From the NCBI GenBank assembly GCA_022772525.1, contig JALFAD010000096.1, positions 1 to 64,000 on the forward strand: DNA of 64,000 nucleotides, written 5' to 3'. Positions 52,236 through 61,370 of the stretch are shown piece by piece. A program made the translations under genes and the position numbers. Under the pieces are notes generated by a model that was not told the DNA's origin, ran no database searches, and saw only the letters and a program-made list of their open reading frames with translations. This DNA is from Clostridiales bacterium. GTDB taxonomy: Bacteria > Bacillota > Clostridia > Oscillospirales > Oscillospiraceae. How positions within the stretch are numbered: position 1 is the stretch's first letter; every line of letters begins with the position of its first letter.

Positions 52236-53181
52236 TGTGCGCGTCTCCTCTCTGAAGCAGCCAGCCCAGAAACACGATGATACACAGGATGACGACGATC
52301 CCAATGGCGAAGTAGATGCCTTTTTCGTATTCCTCCTCCCATGTGGAATCCACCACTTCGCTGGTTTCAGCCAGTTCCTCTATGGGTTTCTCCGAGTCCT
52401 CCGGGGTATAAGGCACCCGATGTCCCCGCACCAGAAGCCGGTGGGTATTGACTCCAAATGGTGTGCAAGTCACAAGCGTACACAGATCCTGACCTTCTTC
52501 CAGACCCAGATAGGTGGTATCGTGGGGAAGTACCGTTTCAATCTGGTCAACTTCATAGGCAAGAACTTCATCCAGCACTTCCAAATAGAACCTGTCTCCA
52601 AGCTCCAGCTTATCCAAGTCTGAAAAAAGCTTCTGACTGGCAAGCCCAGAGTGACCGGTGAGGATGGTGTGGGTGCTGCTTCCGCCGACAGGCAGGGAAC
52701 TGCCCATCAGATGCCCAACCCCTCGTTCCAGGGTTTCTTCCTCGGTTCCGTGGTAGATGGGCTGCGTTGCTGCCAGCTTGGGAATGTGGACATAGCCCAT
52801 TGTCCCGGTTCCTGTCAAATCAAGAAGCGAATGATACGCCTCGGAGGCAGATACCATGGAATCTTTCGAGTAACTGCCAAACTGAACGGTGCTGTTCCAC
52901 AGCGCTTCATTATAGGCGGTTGCAGCTGCCCTGGCTTCTGGAATCGCCTCATCCGGAAGCGCCTGAACAGTATCCCGATATTCCGTATGAATCTGAGACT
53001 GATGCTGGGCAATGTATCGATTGCTGAACACCGGATAGACGGTCAGTCCCAATGCGATCAGGAAAGAGACTGCCGCCAGGGCAATGGTCACATACCTTTT
53101 TCTTCGTTCTCGGATAGAATCGCCTCCTTTCGGGGGACACCCCGGAGGAACCCTCCGGGGTGTCAGATACTTACCGGTCAT
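52225..53181 (-). CDS. Class C sortase 1 (up to 318 aa)
   Basis: Polymerises pilins. N-terminal TM (VTIALAAVSFLIALGLTVYPV), FGSYSKDSM lid-like region, catalytic His in ILTGHSGL, Cys in TLVTCTPFG and Arg in HRLLVRGHR. A C-terminal TM (GIYFAIGIVVILCIIVFLGWLL) is the class C hallmark. The ATG at 53181 overlaps the pilin stop and would put a 13-bp hairpin in the coding region. A consensus AAAGGAGG downstream of the hairpin is 7 nt from an in-frame ATC, so the real start may lie there, with no suitable ATG. Confidence 0.88.
   Translation of the reverse strand: MTGKYLTPRRVPPGCPPKGGDSIRERRKRYVTIALAAVSFLIALGLTVYPVFSNRYIAQHQSQIHTEYRDTVQALPDEAIPEARAAATAYNEALWNSTVQFGSYSKDSMVSASEAYHSLLDLTGTGTMGYVHIPKLAATQPIYHGTEEETLERGVGHLMGSSLPVGGSSTHTILTGHSGLASQKLFSDLDKLELGDRFYLEVLDEVLAYEVDQIETVLPHDTTYLGLEEGQDLCTLVTCTPFGVNTHRLLVRGHRVPYTPEDSEKPIEELAETSEVVDSTWEEEYEKGIYFAIGIVVILCIIVFLGWLLQRGDAHNAS
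53136..53164 (-). terminator. 13-bp hairpin at the pilin/sortase junction
   Basis: GACACCCCGGAGG (53136-53148) and CCTCCGGGGTGTC (53152-53164) form a perfect stem with a 3-nt loop. It lies 7 bp after the pilin stop codon. No long U-run follows, so it probably reduces read-through or protects the pilin mRNA end, giving many pilins per sortase. Confidence 0.7.
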
Positions 53182-55276
53182 GCTTCTTCTTGGATGTCAC
53201 AACAATAACGCCCGCAGCGGCAGCCATCACGAGGATGCCGATCAGACTGTACATCCAGGTACCATGGTCACCGGTCTGGGGCAGATCAAAGCCCTTGGTA
53301 TTCTTAACGGTCAGAGGGACTTCTGCGTTGGCAGAGCCATTGTCCTCCAGCATGGTGACGTCCCGCTTGTCCACGGTGGCAGAAGCAGTGGGATAGTTAT
53401 GGGACAGTGCACGCTGGGGAATGTTTGCCAGCTTCAGGTTCTCTCCGCCATCAAAAGAATAGTGGGGGTCATTCTGCAGAACACCGAGAACATCTTTGGC
53501 GTACACATCGCAGCTATGATTGGTATCCTCCGTAACCGTGATGCTCACGGTGATGGCATTCTTCAGCAGCGTATAGCCGTTGGCAGTCTTCGTTTCGGTG
53601 ATGGTGTAGGTATCTTCCTCCATGCCCTTGACCAGGATATGACCATGGGAGGTACCCACCGTGACAGGCGTAAACACAGTTGCATCCGCTTCCTGATCGG
53701 TATGACCGGTCACATAGTAGATGCCTTCCTGTTCATTGCGCCGGGCGACAATCCAGTAGCCGTCCGTCTGATTCCGGATTTTGAACTTCACACTGTCATA
53801 GAGCTTTGTCTGCGCGGCAGTTTCTGCATCTACGTCAGAGAACAGCTTGGTCAGGTCCATGCCAAAGGAAAACACATGGCAGTCATCGATCAGCGTATCA
53901 TAGTAGTCGCCGGAGGTACGCTTCCAGGTCAGAACAACGGAGTTATCATTACCCTTTTCGCCGTAGCTGAACGTATTGTCGGAGTGGATGGTGGCACGGT
54001 AGGTGACGCGGACAGTGTAATTGGAGAAGCCTGCGTAGAGGCTGCCGTTTTTATTTGCAGCGGTACCGTTGATTTCATCCAGACCGGTCTTGGTAATGTC
54101 CACGGTCATATGGCGGTCATCATCGCTATAGGTAACGGTAAACTTGCCGGAATCCGCTGTCCAGGAAGCAGCCTTGTCCGTACAGCCGGCGTCGGTAAAG
54201 AACTCCACCGTGACGCCAGAAGCCTTGTCATAGCTCAGTCCGGCGCACAGAGTATCATAGAAATTGTAGGTAGTCAGCGCGGTTGCCTGAGAGGTAATGG
54301 TGGGCAGGGTAGACACAATCTGATATTCCATGGCATCGCCGGCGGAGCCGGTGGCAGTGTGGGCATAACCATCCGTGATAGAAGCAGAGCCTTCGTTCTT
54401 ACCGGTGTCGGTCTTGGCTTCCCGGACCGTTTTTTCCAGAGTGGGAATGCCGGTTTCCTGCTTGGGATAGACAACAACATTGTAGTTCCAGGCAGTGCCG
54501 CCGTCCTGAGATTCGGAGTTTTCATTGCCGGTAACGGTGGTCATGGGCAGGGAAACGAAGAAGGGATTGGTTGTGGAAGTCACCATTTCAGGCACCTTGG
54601 TTTCCACCAGCAGGTACAGGCCAACAGGCAGGTCTCTTGCAATGGTCTTGCCGTTTTCGTTGGTGGGCGTCATGGCGGTGCCGCCGACATGGATGTAGCT
54701 CTCCAGTGCGTTCTTCACAGTGGTGGAATTCGCTTCCAGACTCTGCGCCAGAGCCTTGTTCAGAACATCGGAGGTATAGTAGAAGCGGTTGGAATCCAGG
54801 CTGTCCGCCTCCGTACAGCGGTTTGCACCATTTTCCAGACCGATTGCTTTCAGCAGGTTAGCCGCTTCCGCCTTTTGGAAACCATACAGAATCTGCGCCG
54901 TCCCCTGTTCCTCAAAGGCTACGATATCCGCAACCTTCTGATAGGTGAACTCCACGCCGGCGATGGCATATCCCTTACTGGTTGTACCGTTGCCCAGAGT
55001 CGTGCTGTTCTGATTCTCAGCATCGCCTTTCCGATTGGTGTTCACCAGGGTGTCTTCCACATAGCTTTCCTGCCAACCGGTAGAAACGAAGTCATCCTTG
55101 TCCCACACACCATCCTTTCTGGCGTTGGTGTAGTCGAATTTCCAGATGGTCAGGCTGCAGGAAGCATCCTGATCGATGGTTGCGGAATCCATTTCCGCTG
55201 CAAACACCGCAGGCGCACAGCTGAGGAGCAGAACGAGAGACATGAACGCGCATACGATTTTCTTCATTGTTTTCAT
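53171..55276 (-). CDS. LPQTG-anchored backbone pilin (701 aa)
   Basis: Major subunit of a Gram-positive sortase-assembled pilus. Signal peptide (IVCAFMSLVLLLSCAPAVFA). The pilin motif WNYNVVVYPK is near residue 268, with Lys as the polymerisation residue. Isopeptide-forming Ig-like domains include the E-box YTITETKTANGYTLL near 570. The C-terminal sorting signal is FDLPQTGD, a hydrophobic helix and KKKHDR (about 665-701). AGAAAGGA precedes the ATG. It lies between the tip adhesin and the sortases in a four-gene pilus operon. Confidence 0.92.
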   Translation of the reverse strand: MKTMKKIVCAFMSLVLLLSCAPAVFAAEMDSATIDQDASCSLTIWKFDYTNARKDGVWDKDDFVSTGWQESYVEDTLVNTNRKGDAENQNSTTLGNGTTSKGYAIAGVEFTYQKVADIVAFEEQGTAQILYGFQKAEAANLLKAIGLENGANRCTEADSLDSNRFYYTSDVLNKALAQSLEANSTTVKNALESYIHVGGTAMTPTNENGKTIARDLPVGLYLLVETKVPEMVTSTTNPFFVSLPMTTVTGNENSESQDGGTAWNYNVVVYPKQETGIPTLEKTVREAKTDTGKNEGSASITDGYAHTATGSAGDAMEYQIVSTLPTITSQATALTTYNFYDTLCAGLSYDKASGVTVEFFTDAGCTDKAASWTADSGKFTVTYSDDDRHMTVDITKTGLDEINGTAANKNGSLYAGFSNYTVRVTYRATIHSDNTFSYGEKGNDNSVVLTWKRTSGDYYDTLIDDCHVFSFGMDLTKLFSDVDAETAAQTKLYDSVKFKIRNQTDGYWIVARRNEQEGIYYVTGHTDQEADATVFTPVTVGTSHGHILVKGMEEDTYTITETKTANGYTLLKNAITVSITVTEDTNHSCDVYAKDVLGVLQNDPHYSFDGGENLKLANIPQRALSHNYPTASATVDKRDVTMLEDNGSANAEVPLTVKNTKGFDLPQTGDHGTWMYSLIGILVMAAAAGVIVVTSKKKHDR

Positions 55277-55345
55277 ATTTTTGTCCTTTCTGTAGTAAGC
55301 ATTTTGAGAATTGAAATGTCCGGGTTTCTCCCCGGATGAATGAAC

Positions 55346-58300
55346 CTACTGCTCTTTCTTGCGAAGCTGCCAGAGGGTGGCAAGGCACAGAGCCAGGCAG
55401 AGCACTGCAGCAATCGGCAACCGCGTAAGTCCAGCAGAGCCGGTTCTCGGCAGCGAGAAGGATTCCCCATTAACCACCCGCAATTCCAGCTCGGGACTAT
55501 CCGCAGGCAGGCTGCCTTCAAAAGCGCAGTCCTTCAGCAGCGTATAGCCATCCGGCGCTTTCGTTTCGGTGATCCGATATTGATACTTTGTAGAAAGATT
55601 CTCCCAAACGAGCACTCCGTCCGCGCCTGTGCTCTTACTGGCTTTCTGAATACCATCCTCGGAGCGTTCTGCCAGGCCGAATGCACCGGTAGAATCGAAA
55701 ACCACCGGATACCAGAGATCACCATCCTCGCTGCCTTCCAGCAGGAATGTAGCGCCGGCAAGGGGTTCCTCTCTGGTGTCCACCTTTCGGAGGGTGATTT
55801 TCCCTGTACGAAGTCGGTTCAGGAAGGAAACCTCTGCCGTTTCACCGGCGTTGACCGTCACGGTTTTCGGTGCTTCTCCCGTATAGAGGCTGTCAGCCGG
55901 AAGCAATTCTTCCACCTTGTATTCCCCGGGGACAAGGTTTCCCGTGAGGATCAAGCCGCTCTCGTCTGTAGTAAAGGGAGAACCCGCGACCTCATTTCCA
56001 TCTGCATCTGTAATTTTGAATTGCCATCCACGTAAGGTTCCCTCCGGCTCCACTGACTTCTGCAGGGCAATCCTACCGCCGTAGATGTTGACAAATTCCA
56101 AAACGGTATCCTCATGGGCACGAATAACGAGCTTCTTTACAGAGCTGTCCATTTCCCAATAGTTGTCCCGGACTTCCTCGCTGCCGGTTTCTTTTACCCA
56201 ATACGTTCCGGGTTCCAGATAAATACCAGTTGCGCCATCCTGACCGGTTATCAGCGTATATACCTCCTTGTTACAGGCTTCATCTTCGAAAACTGTAATG
56301 TGCCAGCCGGAGATTTCGTCGCCGGTATTCGTAGATTTCACAAAGCGTCCCAGGCCGGTTTCCAGGTTGTTCCATGTATCAACTGCGGTTTTTCCAATCT
56401 CCACAGTCGCGGTATGGAACCCAAGCTCCATCGTCCAGTATGGATCGTCTGTGGGAGACTCGGTTATCAGGTACTTACCGGGAGCCAGATTCGGAATGAT
56501 AATGATACCCGTTTCATCTGTGGTAAAAGGCGATCCGGCAATTTCTGTACCGGCAGAGGTCTTGACCGTGAACCTCCATCCCTCCAGATGATTGCCTGTA
56601 TTGGTGGTCTTGCGGATTTCCAATGCGCCCTGCAGCGTATTGGTAAAGGAGACCGACGCAGTCTGACCAGCAGTCACCGTAACCGTTTTCACGCTGGGAT
56701 CACAGACCCAATAGCGATCATCCGTGGGTAGTTCCAAAGCATATAGCGTTCCCGGCTGTAATCCGGTAACCGTCACAGTGCCGTCGCTGCCTGTGGTGAA
56801 AGGGGAACCAGAAATGGGATTGGTACAGGCGGAATCCGTGTAGAGACCAATCTTCCAACCATCCAAATCCTGTCCTGTGTTAGTGTTTTTCGTAATTTTC
56901 ACAGAGCCGGAGGATAGCTTGTTGTAGAAGCTGACCGCAGTTGTAGAACCGTTGGAGACGGTAACCGCTTTGGGATTATCCCCGGAGCAGGTGTAGCGGG
57001 AGGAGATTGAGCTGCTGGTGTTCCCCAGCTCTTTGACGTAATATTTGCCCGCACTCAAGTCGGTGATGCTGATTTTCCCGCCGCTGCCCGTGGTATAGGG
57101 ACCAGACACCAGGTTTGTGCAGGCTGCGTTGGAATAGATGCCAAACTTCCATCCAGACAGATTCAGTCCATCTTCCGTGGTTTTGGTCAAGGAGATGGCA
57201 CCCGGGTCAGGCGCATCGATCTTAAAATACGCCTTTACCGTTTCCACCTGGGGAGAGTACAGCTTGACGCAGGTCTGATAGGTGCTGCTGGCGCTGTAGT
57301 AAATGGACATAGTGGAGCTACTGGCTGAAGGAAGACTCCGGGTTGCGCTGAACAGCGTTGTCGGAGAGATGGTGCCGGTTTTCTTGATGGTCAGGGTGTT
57401 CCCGGATTTTGAGAAAGACGCCCCGTTTCCGTTGGTGAACGTGTAGTTCCCCAGAACACCGTTGGAGTCTGTCACGCTCACCTGGCTGCCAGACAGTTTG
57501 ATCGTAGGGGCAGAGCCGGTAGAGAGGCTGGTAAAGCTGGGAATCTTCATGGCACTCTGAACACTGGCAACGATGCTGTTGTACTTCTCAGCAAACCCGG
57601 ATACGTTGGCAACGCCCGCATTGTAGAACACATCGCCGCTGGTGTAGCCATTGGAACTGAGGCGGGTAAAGGTGCTTGCATCCCGAAGGCCCGTGACGAT
57701 CTCGTAAATCAGGAACTGCGTCGCTATTCTGGTGGACACGTTGGGGTTGTTTGCCATTGCCGTGGTTTTCACGCTGTAGCTGCTGTTCCAAAGCTCCTTG
57801 GAATACAGCAGTGTCAAAGCAATGGCGTTTCGATAGGCGCTGGGCATGGCATACCAGACATTGCTGCCACGGGTACTTCCGCTCCCGGAAACCCCGACAT
57901 CTTGATCCATGTAGTTGCCGGAGGTGCTGGCAGCATAGTTCTTGCACGGCTCAATGCAGTAAATCGGATCATCTTCATAGGGCACATTGTTATATCTGGC
58001 AAAGTGCCAGCCGAGATTCTTGATGTACGCTGTTTTGGAGGCATCCGTGCCGTTTGGTTTGTAGGTCACGGATATCTGGCTGCTCAGCACCGTAGTATAG
58101 TTCGGGCTCGCCTGATCGAACAGAAGCACATTGCTGACCGTATTCGCAGCATATGTGGAGGTGCTGCTTGCAAGCAATCTGCTGCCCATAATGGCGGGCT
58201 TCTTTTCCGGATCTTCGTCCGCCCCTACCTCTTCTGTGGTTTTCTCGGATTCCACCGGCTCATCCGGCTGCGAATCCTGTGATGGCTCCGATTCGTTGGC

Positions 58301-58450
58301 GGGGGCTTCCGTTTCATCCGGGAGCATCGTCGCCGCCCCGGATGTTTCTACGCTGGTGCCTATGTCATCGGCAAACGCGGAGGGAATCAGGCCGGCAAGC
58401 AGCACAGCAACTAGAAACAGGCAGAACCCTCGCTTCATGATTTTTCGCAT
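55346..58450 (-). CDS. Thioester-domain/SpaA-repeat tip adhesin with LPRTG anchor (1034 aa)
   Basis: Signal peptide (GFCLFLVAVLLAGLIPSAFA). An N-terminal thioester domain follows: DPIYCIEPCKNY near 164 supplies the Cys and IATQFLIYEIVTG near 244 the Gln, which can bind host or cell surfaces covalently. Six SpaA/CnaB-like repeats cover about 425-960 (each opening like ITKNTNTGQDLDGWKIGLY). Sorting signal SLPRTGSAG, hydrophobic helix and RKKEQ near 1000. The ATG at 58450 has GGAAAGGA about 9 nt upstream. First gene of the pilus operon. Confidence 0.9.
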   Translation of the reverse strand: MRKIMKRGFCLFLVAVLLAGLIPSAFADDIGTSVETSGAATMLPDETEAPANESEPSQDSQPDEPVESEKTTEEVGADEDPEKKPAIMGSRLLASSTSTYAANTVSNVLLFDQASPNYTTVLSSQISVTYKPNGTDASKTAYIKNLGWHFARYNNVPYEDDPIYCIEPCKNYAASTSGNYMDQDVGVSGSGSTRGSNVWYAMPSAYRNAIALTLLYSKELWNSSYSVKTTAMANNPNVSTRIATQFLIYEIVTGLRDASTFTRLSSNGYTSGDVFYNAGVANVSGFAEKYNSIVASVQSAMKIPSFTSLSTGSAPTIKLSGSQVSVTDSNGVLGNYTFTNGNGASFSKSGNTLTIKKTGTISPTTLFSATRSLPSASSSTMSIYYSASSTYQTCVKLYSPQVETVKAYFKIDAPDPGAISLTKTTEDGLNLSGWKFGIYSNAACTNLVSGPYTTGSGGKISITDLSAGKYYVKELGNTSSSISSRYTCSGDNPKAVTVSNGSTTAVSFYNKLSSGSVKITKNTNTGQDLDGWKIGLYTDSACTNPISGSPFTTGSDGTVTVTGLQPGTLYALELPTDDRYWVCDPSVKTVTVTAGQTASVSFTNTLQGALEIRKTTNTGNHLEGWRFTVKTSAGTEIAGSPFTTDETGIIIIPNLAPGKYLITESPTDDPYWTMELGFHTATVEIGKTAVDTWNNLETGLGRFVKSTNTGDEISGWHITVFEDEACNKEVYTLITGQDGATGIYLEPGTYWVKETGSEEVRDNYWEMDSSVKKLVIRAHEDTVLEFVNIYGGRIALQKSVEPEGTLRGWQFKITDADGNEVAGSPFTTDESGLILTGNLVPGEYKVEELLPADSLYTGEAPKTVTVNAGETAEVSFLNRLRTGKITLRKVDTREEPLAGATFLLEGSEDGDLWYPVVFDSTGAFGLAERSEDGIQKASKSTGADGVLVWENLSTKYQYRITETKAPDGYTLLKDCAFEGSLPADSPELELRVVNGESFSLPRTGSAGLTRLPIAAVLCLALCLATLWQLRKKEQ

Positions 58451-58467
58451 GGCATTATCCTTTCCAT

Positions 58468-58498
58468 AAAAAAATACACCTGCCTTTATTGGCAAGTG
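58468..58498 (-). terminator. Intrinsic terminator/attenuator before the pilus operon
   Basis: On the minus strand CACTTGCC-AATAAA-GGCAGGTG followed by TATTTTTTT ends only 18 bp before the adhesin ATG, too close to leave room for a promoter. So it either ends parAB transcripts or, more interestingly, attenuates a pilus leader that begins between 58500 and 58577. Confidence 0.7.
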
Positions 58499-58576
58499 CT
58501 GCTCTTTTCAGCTGGTACAGCTGGTTAAACAATATAAGGGGGAGTGTGAGGGGGGGAGCGCGGCAGGCACTTCGCA

Positions 58577-59518
58577 TCATCTGTCACGCTCCTTCTGCCG
58601 AAGCTGGTATTTGTGGTAGTACTCCAACGCCTTGATGACGTAGTCTTCCGTCTGCTTGGCGGTGATGTTCTTGGGAAGATAAGGCTTCAACCGTTCCGAC
58701 TGGAAGCTGATCTTTTCCCGCTGGTTGGGCTTCTGCTCACAGAGAATGGACAAAATCACATCCGCGTTGAGCTTGCCTGCCTGTGAGAAATTCTTCATCT
58801 TCACCGCCTGGGCAAGAGAGGGGGTCGCGTCCTCATAGGAGATCGTTTCCAGCAGGCTGTTCTGCTCGGATTCTGACAGATACGACAATTCCACCGCAGG
58901 ACGGAAAGCAATCCGCCCCGCATCCACCATGTCCAACAGTTGCGGGACAAGATGGGTGAGACGGATGTAGCGTTTAATCTGAGTTGAACTGTCACTTGAT
59001 TGTTCAGCCAGTTCTTCGTTCGACCTCCGTTTCTGGGACTTCGGTCCCACTGGGTCCGAAGTTAAATCCGTCCTTATTCCTTGCCGGTTCATAGCATCCA
59101 GCCGCATTTTGTAGGAAAAAGCCTTTTCGCTTGGAAGAATGGTGGTGCGCTGCAAATTACTTTCCACCATGAGTATGACCGCCTCATCTCGGGTAAGCTC
59201 CTTGATTTCCGCTTTCACAGTTGTCAAGCCTGCCAGCTCACAGGCTTTTGTTCTGCGGTGCCCGGACACAATTTCATATCGTCCATCTTCCTTCTGCCGC
59301 AGTGTTACCGGGGTGATGATCCCTCTGGTCTTTATGCTTTCCACCAACTGATCCATATCTTCATCCAGCCGGACATGGAAAGGATGATCCGGGAACTCAT
59401 CGATTTCTGACAGCGGAATTTCATAGATTCTGGGAAGCTGGGATTCAAGCCGGCTTCTGTCATCCATGAACAGTTCATCTAGCGCTGTCAGGCCGAGATC
59501 GATCGGATTCTTTTGCAA
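58577..59518 (-). CDS. parB: ParB-family partition protein (313 aa)
   Basis: ParB/Spo0J-type nuclease-fold N-terminal domain: IPLSEIDEFPDHPFHVRLDE, YEIVSGHRRTKACELAGL (the GHRR motif) and AVILMVESNLQRTTILPSE. The HTH region ELAEQSSDSSTQIKRYIRLTHL follows. It binds parS-like sites and works with ParA to keep the excised element or position it. It overlaps parA by 44 bp, so the pair is co-translated. Confidence 0.92.
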   Translation of the reverse strand: MQKNPIDLGLTALDELFMDDRSRLESQLPRIYEIPLSEIDEFPDHPFHVRLDEDMDQLVESIKTRGIITPVTLRQKEDGRYEIVSGHRRTKACELAGLTTVKAEIKELTRDEAVILMVESNLQRTTILPSEKAFSYKMRLDAMNRQGIRTDLTSDPVGPKSQKRRSNEELAEQSSDSSTQIKRYIRLTHLVPQLLDMVDAGRIAFRPAVELSYLSESEQNSLLETISYEDATPSLAQAVKMKNFSQAGKLNADVILSILCEQKPNQREKISFQSERLKPYLPKNITAKQTEDYVIKALEYYHKYQLRQKERDR

Positions 59519-60302
59519 GTTCCATCACCTCCTTTGTCAGGTTTGCGTAGGCCTGGGCTACCTTCCCTTTGGAGTCAAAGGCGAAAATACTCTTGCCAAC
59601 ACCAGACGCTTCCGCCGCCCGTACGGAGCGGGGGATTTCCGTGTCGAATACCCGGATACTGCCGCCTACCGTGGAGCGAAGGGAGGCAATGATCTTCTGC
59701 GCATTGTTGGTGCGGCTGTCCACCATTGTCATTAGGATGCCGTCAATCTTTAGTCTGGGATTGATCTGTCGCCGCACTCTGCTGATGGTGCGAATCAGCA
59801 GATTCAGACCCTTTGTGGAGAGAAAGTTTGGCTGGGATGGGATGATGACGCTGTCAGCGGCTACCAGCGCATTGACGGTCATTAACCCAAGAGAGGTCAT
59901 GCAGTCGATGAGAATGTAATCGTACCGGTCTTTGACCCGATTCAACACCGACTTCAATACCTGCTCCCGGGACATAGCATTGAACAGACTCAGCTCCACG
60001 CCGGACAGTTCAATGTTGGCAGGAAGCAAATCCACGCCCTCGCTGTTGTGGATGATCGCGTCTTCCCAGGGTACAGGCTCATCCTGGATTTCGGCATACA
60101 TAGCGGTTGCCAGAGTGGTATCCAGGTCATTATCCGGATTGGAAGTACCCAGACAGATCGTCAGGCTATTCTGCGGGTCGTCATCCACCAGCAGAACCCG
60201 ATTCCCTGCTTTGGCAAGCCCGACGCCCAGGTTTACGGTGGAGGTGGTTTTTCCAACACCTCCCTTCTGGTTGACAATTGCAATGGTTTTGCAGTGATTC
60301 AT
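59475..60302 (-). CDS. parA: ParA-family ATPase (275 aa)
   Basis: Deviant Walker A IVNQKGGVGKTTST at residues 10-23, Walker A' YDYILIDCMTSLGLMT near 130, and Walker B-like SVIIPSQPNF. Length and order match plasmid/ICE ParA. It lies downstream of a sigma-70-like gene and a small Cys-rich gene and upstream of parB. Stabilises the circular element or regulates transfer timing. Confidence 0.93.
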   Translation of the reverse strand: MNHCKTIAIVNQKGGVGKTTSTVNLGVGLAKAGNRVLLVDDDPQNSLTICLGTSNPDNDLDTTLATAMYAEIQDEPVPWEDAIIHNSEGVDLLPANIELSGVELSLFNAMSREQVLKSVLNRVKDRYDYILIDCMTSLGLMTVNALVAADSVIIPSQPNFLSTKGLNLLIRTISRVRRQINPRLKIDGILMTMVDSRTNNAQKIIASLRSTVGGSIRVFDTEIPRSVRAAEASGVGKSIFAFDSKGKVAQAYANLTKEVMELAKESDRSRPDSAR

Positions 60303-60489
60303 GGTTTTCCTCCTCGTTTAGTAGTGTTTCTCCACCAAAACACAGAAGCCTGTCTGTGCTTTGGTCGGCACATTTCATTCGACCTCGTCCCCTAAATGTG
60401 CAAAGGGAAATCATCTGACGCTCGATTGCGAATCAAGTCCATGGGCTTTTCACCCCTGCCGGGTACTCCGCCAGCTCCGTAGAGAAGTA

Positions 60490-60621
60490 TCATTGTCCCA
60501 ACTGAACCGTCTTCGCCTTGCCGGTGGCTACCCGGCATTGGAGGCAGCCTTTCTCGCTCAGCACCTTTGCTTCAGCCCAAGTGGGCTTCATCGCTTCGTA
60601 CCCGTTAGGGCAGGTGGTCAC
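60490..60621 (-). CDS. Possible small Cys-rich protein (43 aa)
   Basis: A GTG preceded by AGGAAGA at a 9-nt spacing opens a frame with TTCPNGYEAM, then KVLSEKGCLQCRVATGKAK, holding three cysteines in C-x(n)-CxxC form. It lies in the gap between the sigma-like gene and parA and has fairly coding-like third positions. No family recognised. The stretch 60303-60489 upstream of parA and 60622-60765 hold nothing else I can support. Confidence 0.4.
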   Translation of the reverse strand: MTTCPNGYEAMKPTWAEAKVLSEKGCLQCRVATGKAKTVQLGQ

Positions 60622-60765
60622 GGCGTACTGTCTTCCTGGCTCTGGTTCAGAAGAATGTATCAGATGAATGATTATGAAATTTTCAAGATACAATCGGTGC
60701 AGAAAAAACTGCTCCTATTTCTAAGCCGTTAAAAACGGCGAATGGCTACCCAATCAACAGATTTT

Positions 60766-61326
60766 TTATTCCTCCATTTCACCCTCCAATTCCCGGCGCA
60801 GCGCTGCCAGGATTCTGTCGCGGGATTTCTGCACCGCGCGGTGGGTAACACCTTTCCGCCGGGCATACTCCCTGATCCCGATATTCTGATAGAATAGAGC
60901 CTGGATAAGCATCCATTCTTCCGTAGACAGTCTCTGGAGCGCATTCTTAAGTGCCTGTGTCAGTGCGCTTTGAATGACCATATCCTCCAAATTTACAGGG
61001 GACGGAATAATGCACCCGAAAGGCACATTCTCTCCGTCCACCTTTGCCTGTGCATCCAGGCTGACCGTGCCGTGTTTCCTGTCCAGTTCATTCAGATGCT
61101 TCTCATGGCGTTTGCCGGAATAGATGCACAGATACACCTCCCTGCTTACCTCCTGGGTCTCTCCGTTTCCAATCGGCACATAGTACCGCTCTCTCAGCCT
61201 GGGTGGTTTCCCAGGCACATGTCTGACGCCAGCACGCCTCTGTCCGTCTGTGTTTTGACAACACGCTGTCGCGCAAGTCATGCCCTCTGTGTTGTCGATT
61301 ACGTTGAGCAATTCTTCGAGAATCAT
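60766..61326 (-). CDS. Sigma-70 region 4-like regulator (186 aa)
   Basis: The C-terminal part (LSTEEWMLIQALFYQNIGIRE, then YARRKGVTHRAVQKSRDRILAALR) is a sigma-70 region 4-type HTH. The middle (VYLCIYSGKRHEKHLNELDRKHG) matches the N-terminal region of short ECF-like sigma proteins in Firmicute elements. The first 45 residues, with CATACC and a basic stretch, may be an extension. It probably switches on element genes. GGAACAGGAAAC precedes the ATG at 61326. Confidence 0.75.
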   Translation of the reverse strand: MILEELLNVIDNTEGMTCATACCQNTDGQRRAGVRHVPGKPPRLRERYYVPIGNGETQEVSREVYLCIYSGKRHEKHLNELDRKHGTVSLDAQAKVDGENVPFGCIIPSPVNLEDMVIQSALTQALKNALQRLSTEEWMLIQALFYQNIGIREYARRKGVTHRAVQKSRDRILAALRRELEGEMEE

Positions 61327-61370
61327 GTTTCCTGTTCCTTTCTGTCTGAATGGATCAGGAACGAAGTATC

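Noticed and set aside
53084..55339. A 751-codon frame antisense to the pilin gene
   Set aside because: The opposite strand encodes a complete pilin with signal peptide, VYPK, E-box and LPQTG; the antisense frame has no recognisable domain and is a shadow of its codon bias.
60420..60480. tRNA-like text (GATTGCGAATC hairpin and a CCGCCA end) upstream of parA
   Set aside because: There is no T-loop GGTTCRA sequence, no acceptor stem and no D-arm, so it is not a tRNA.
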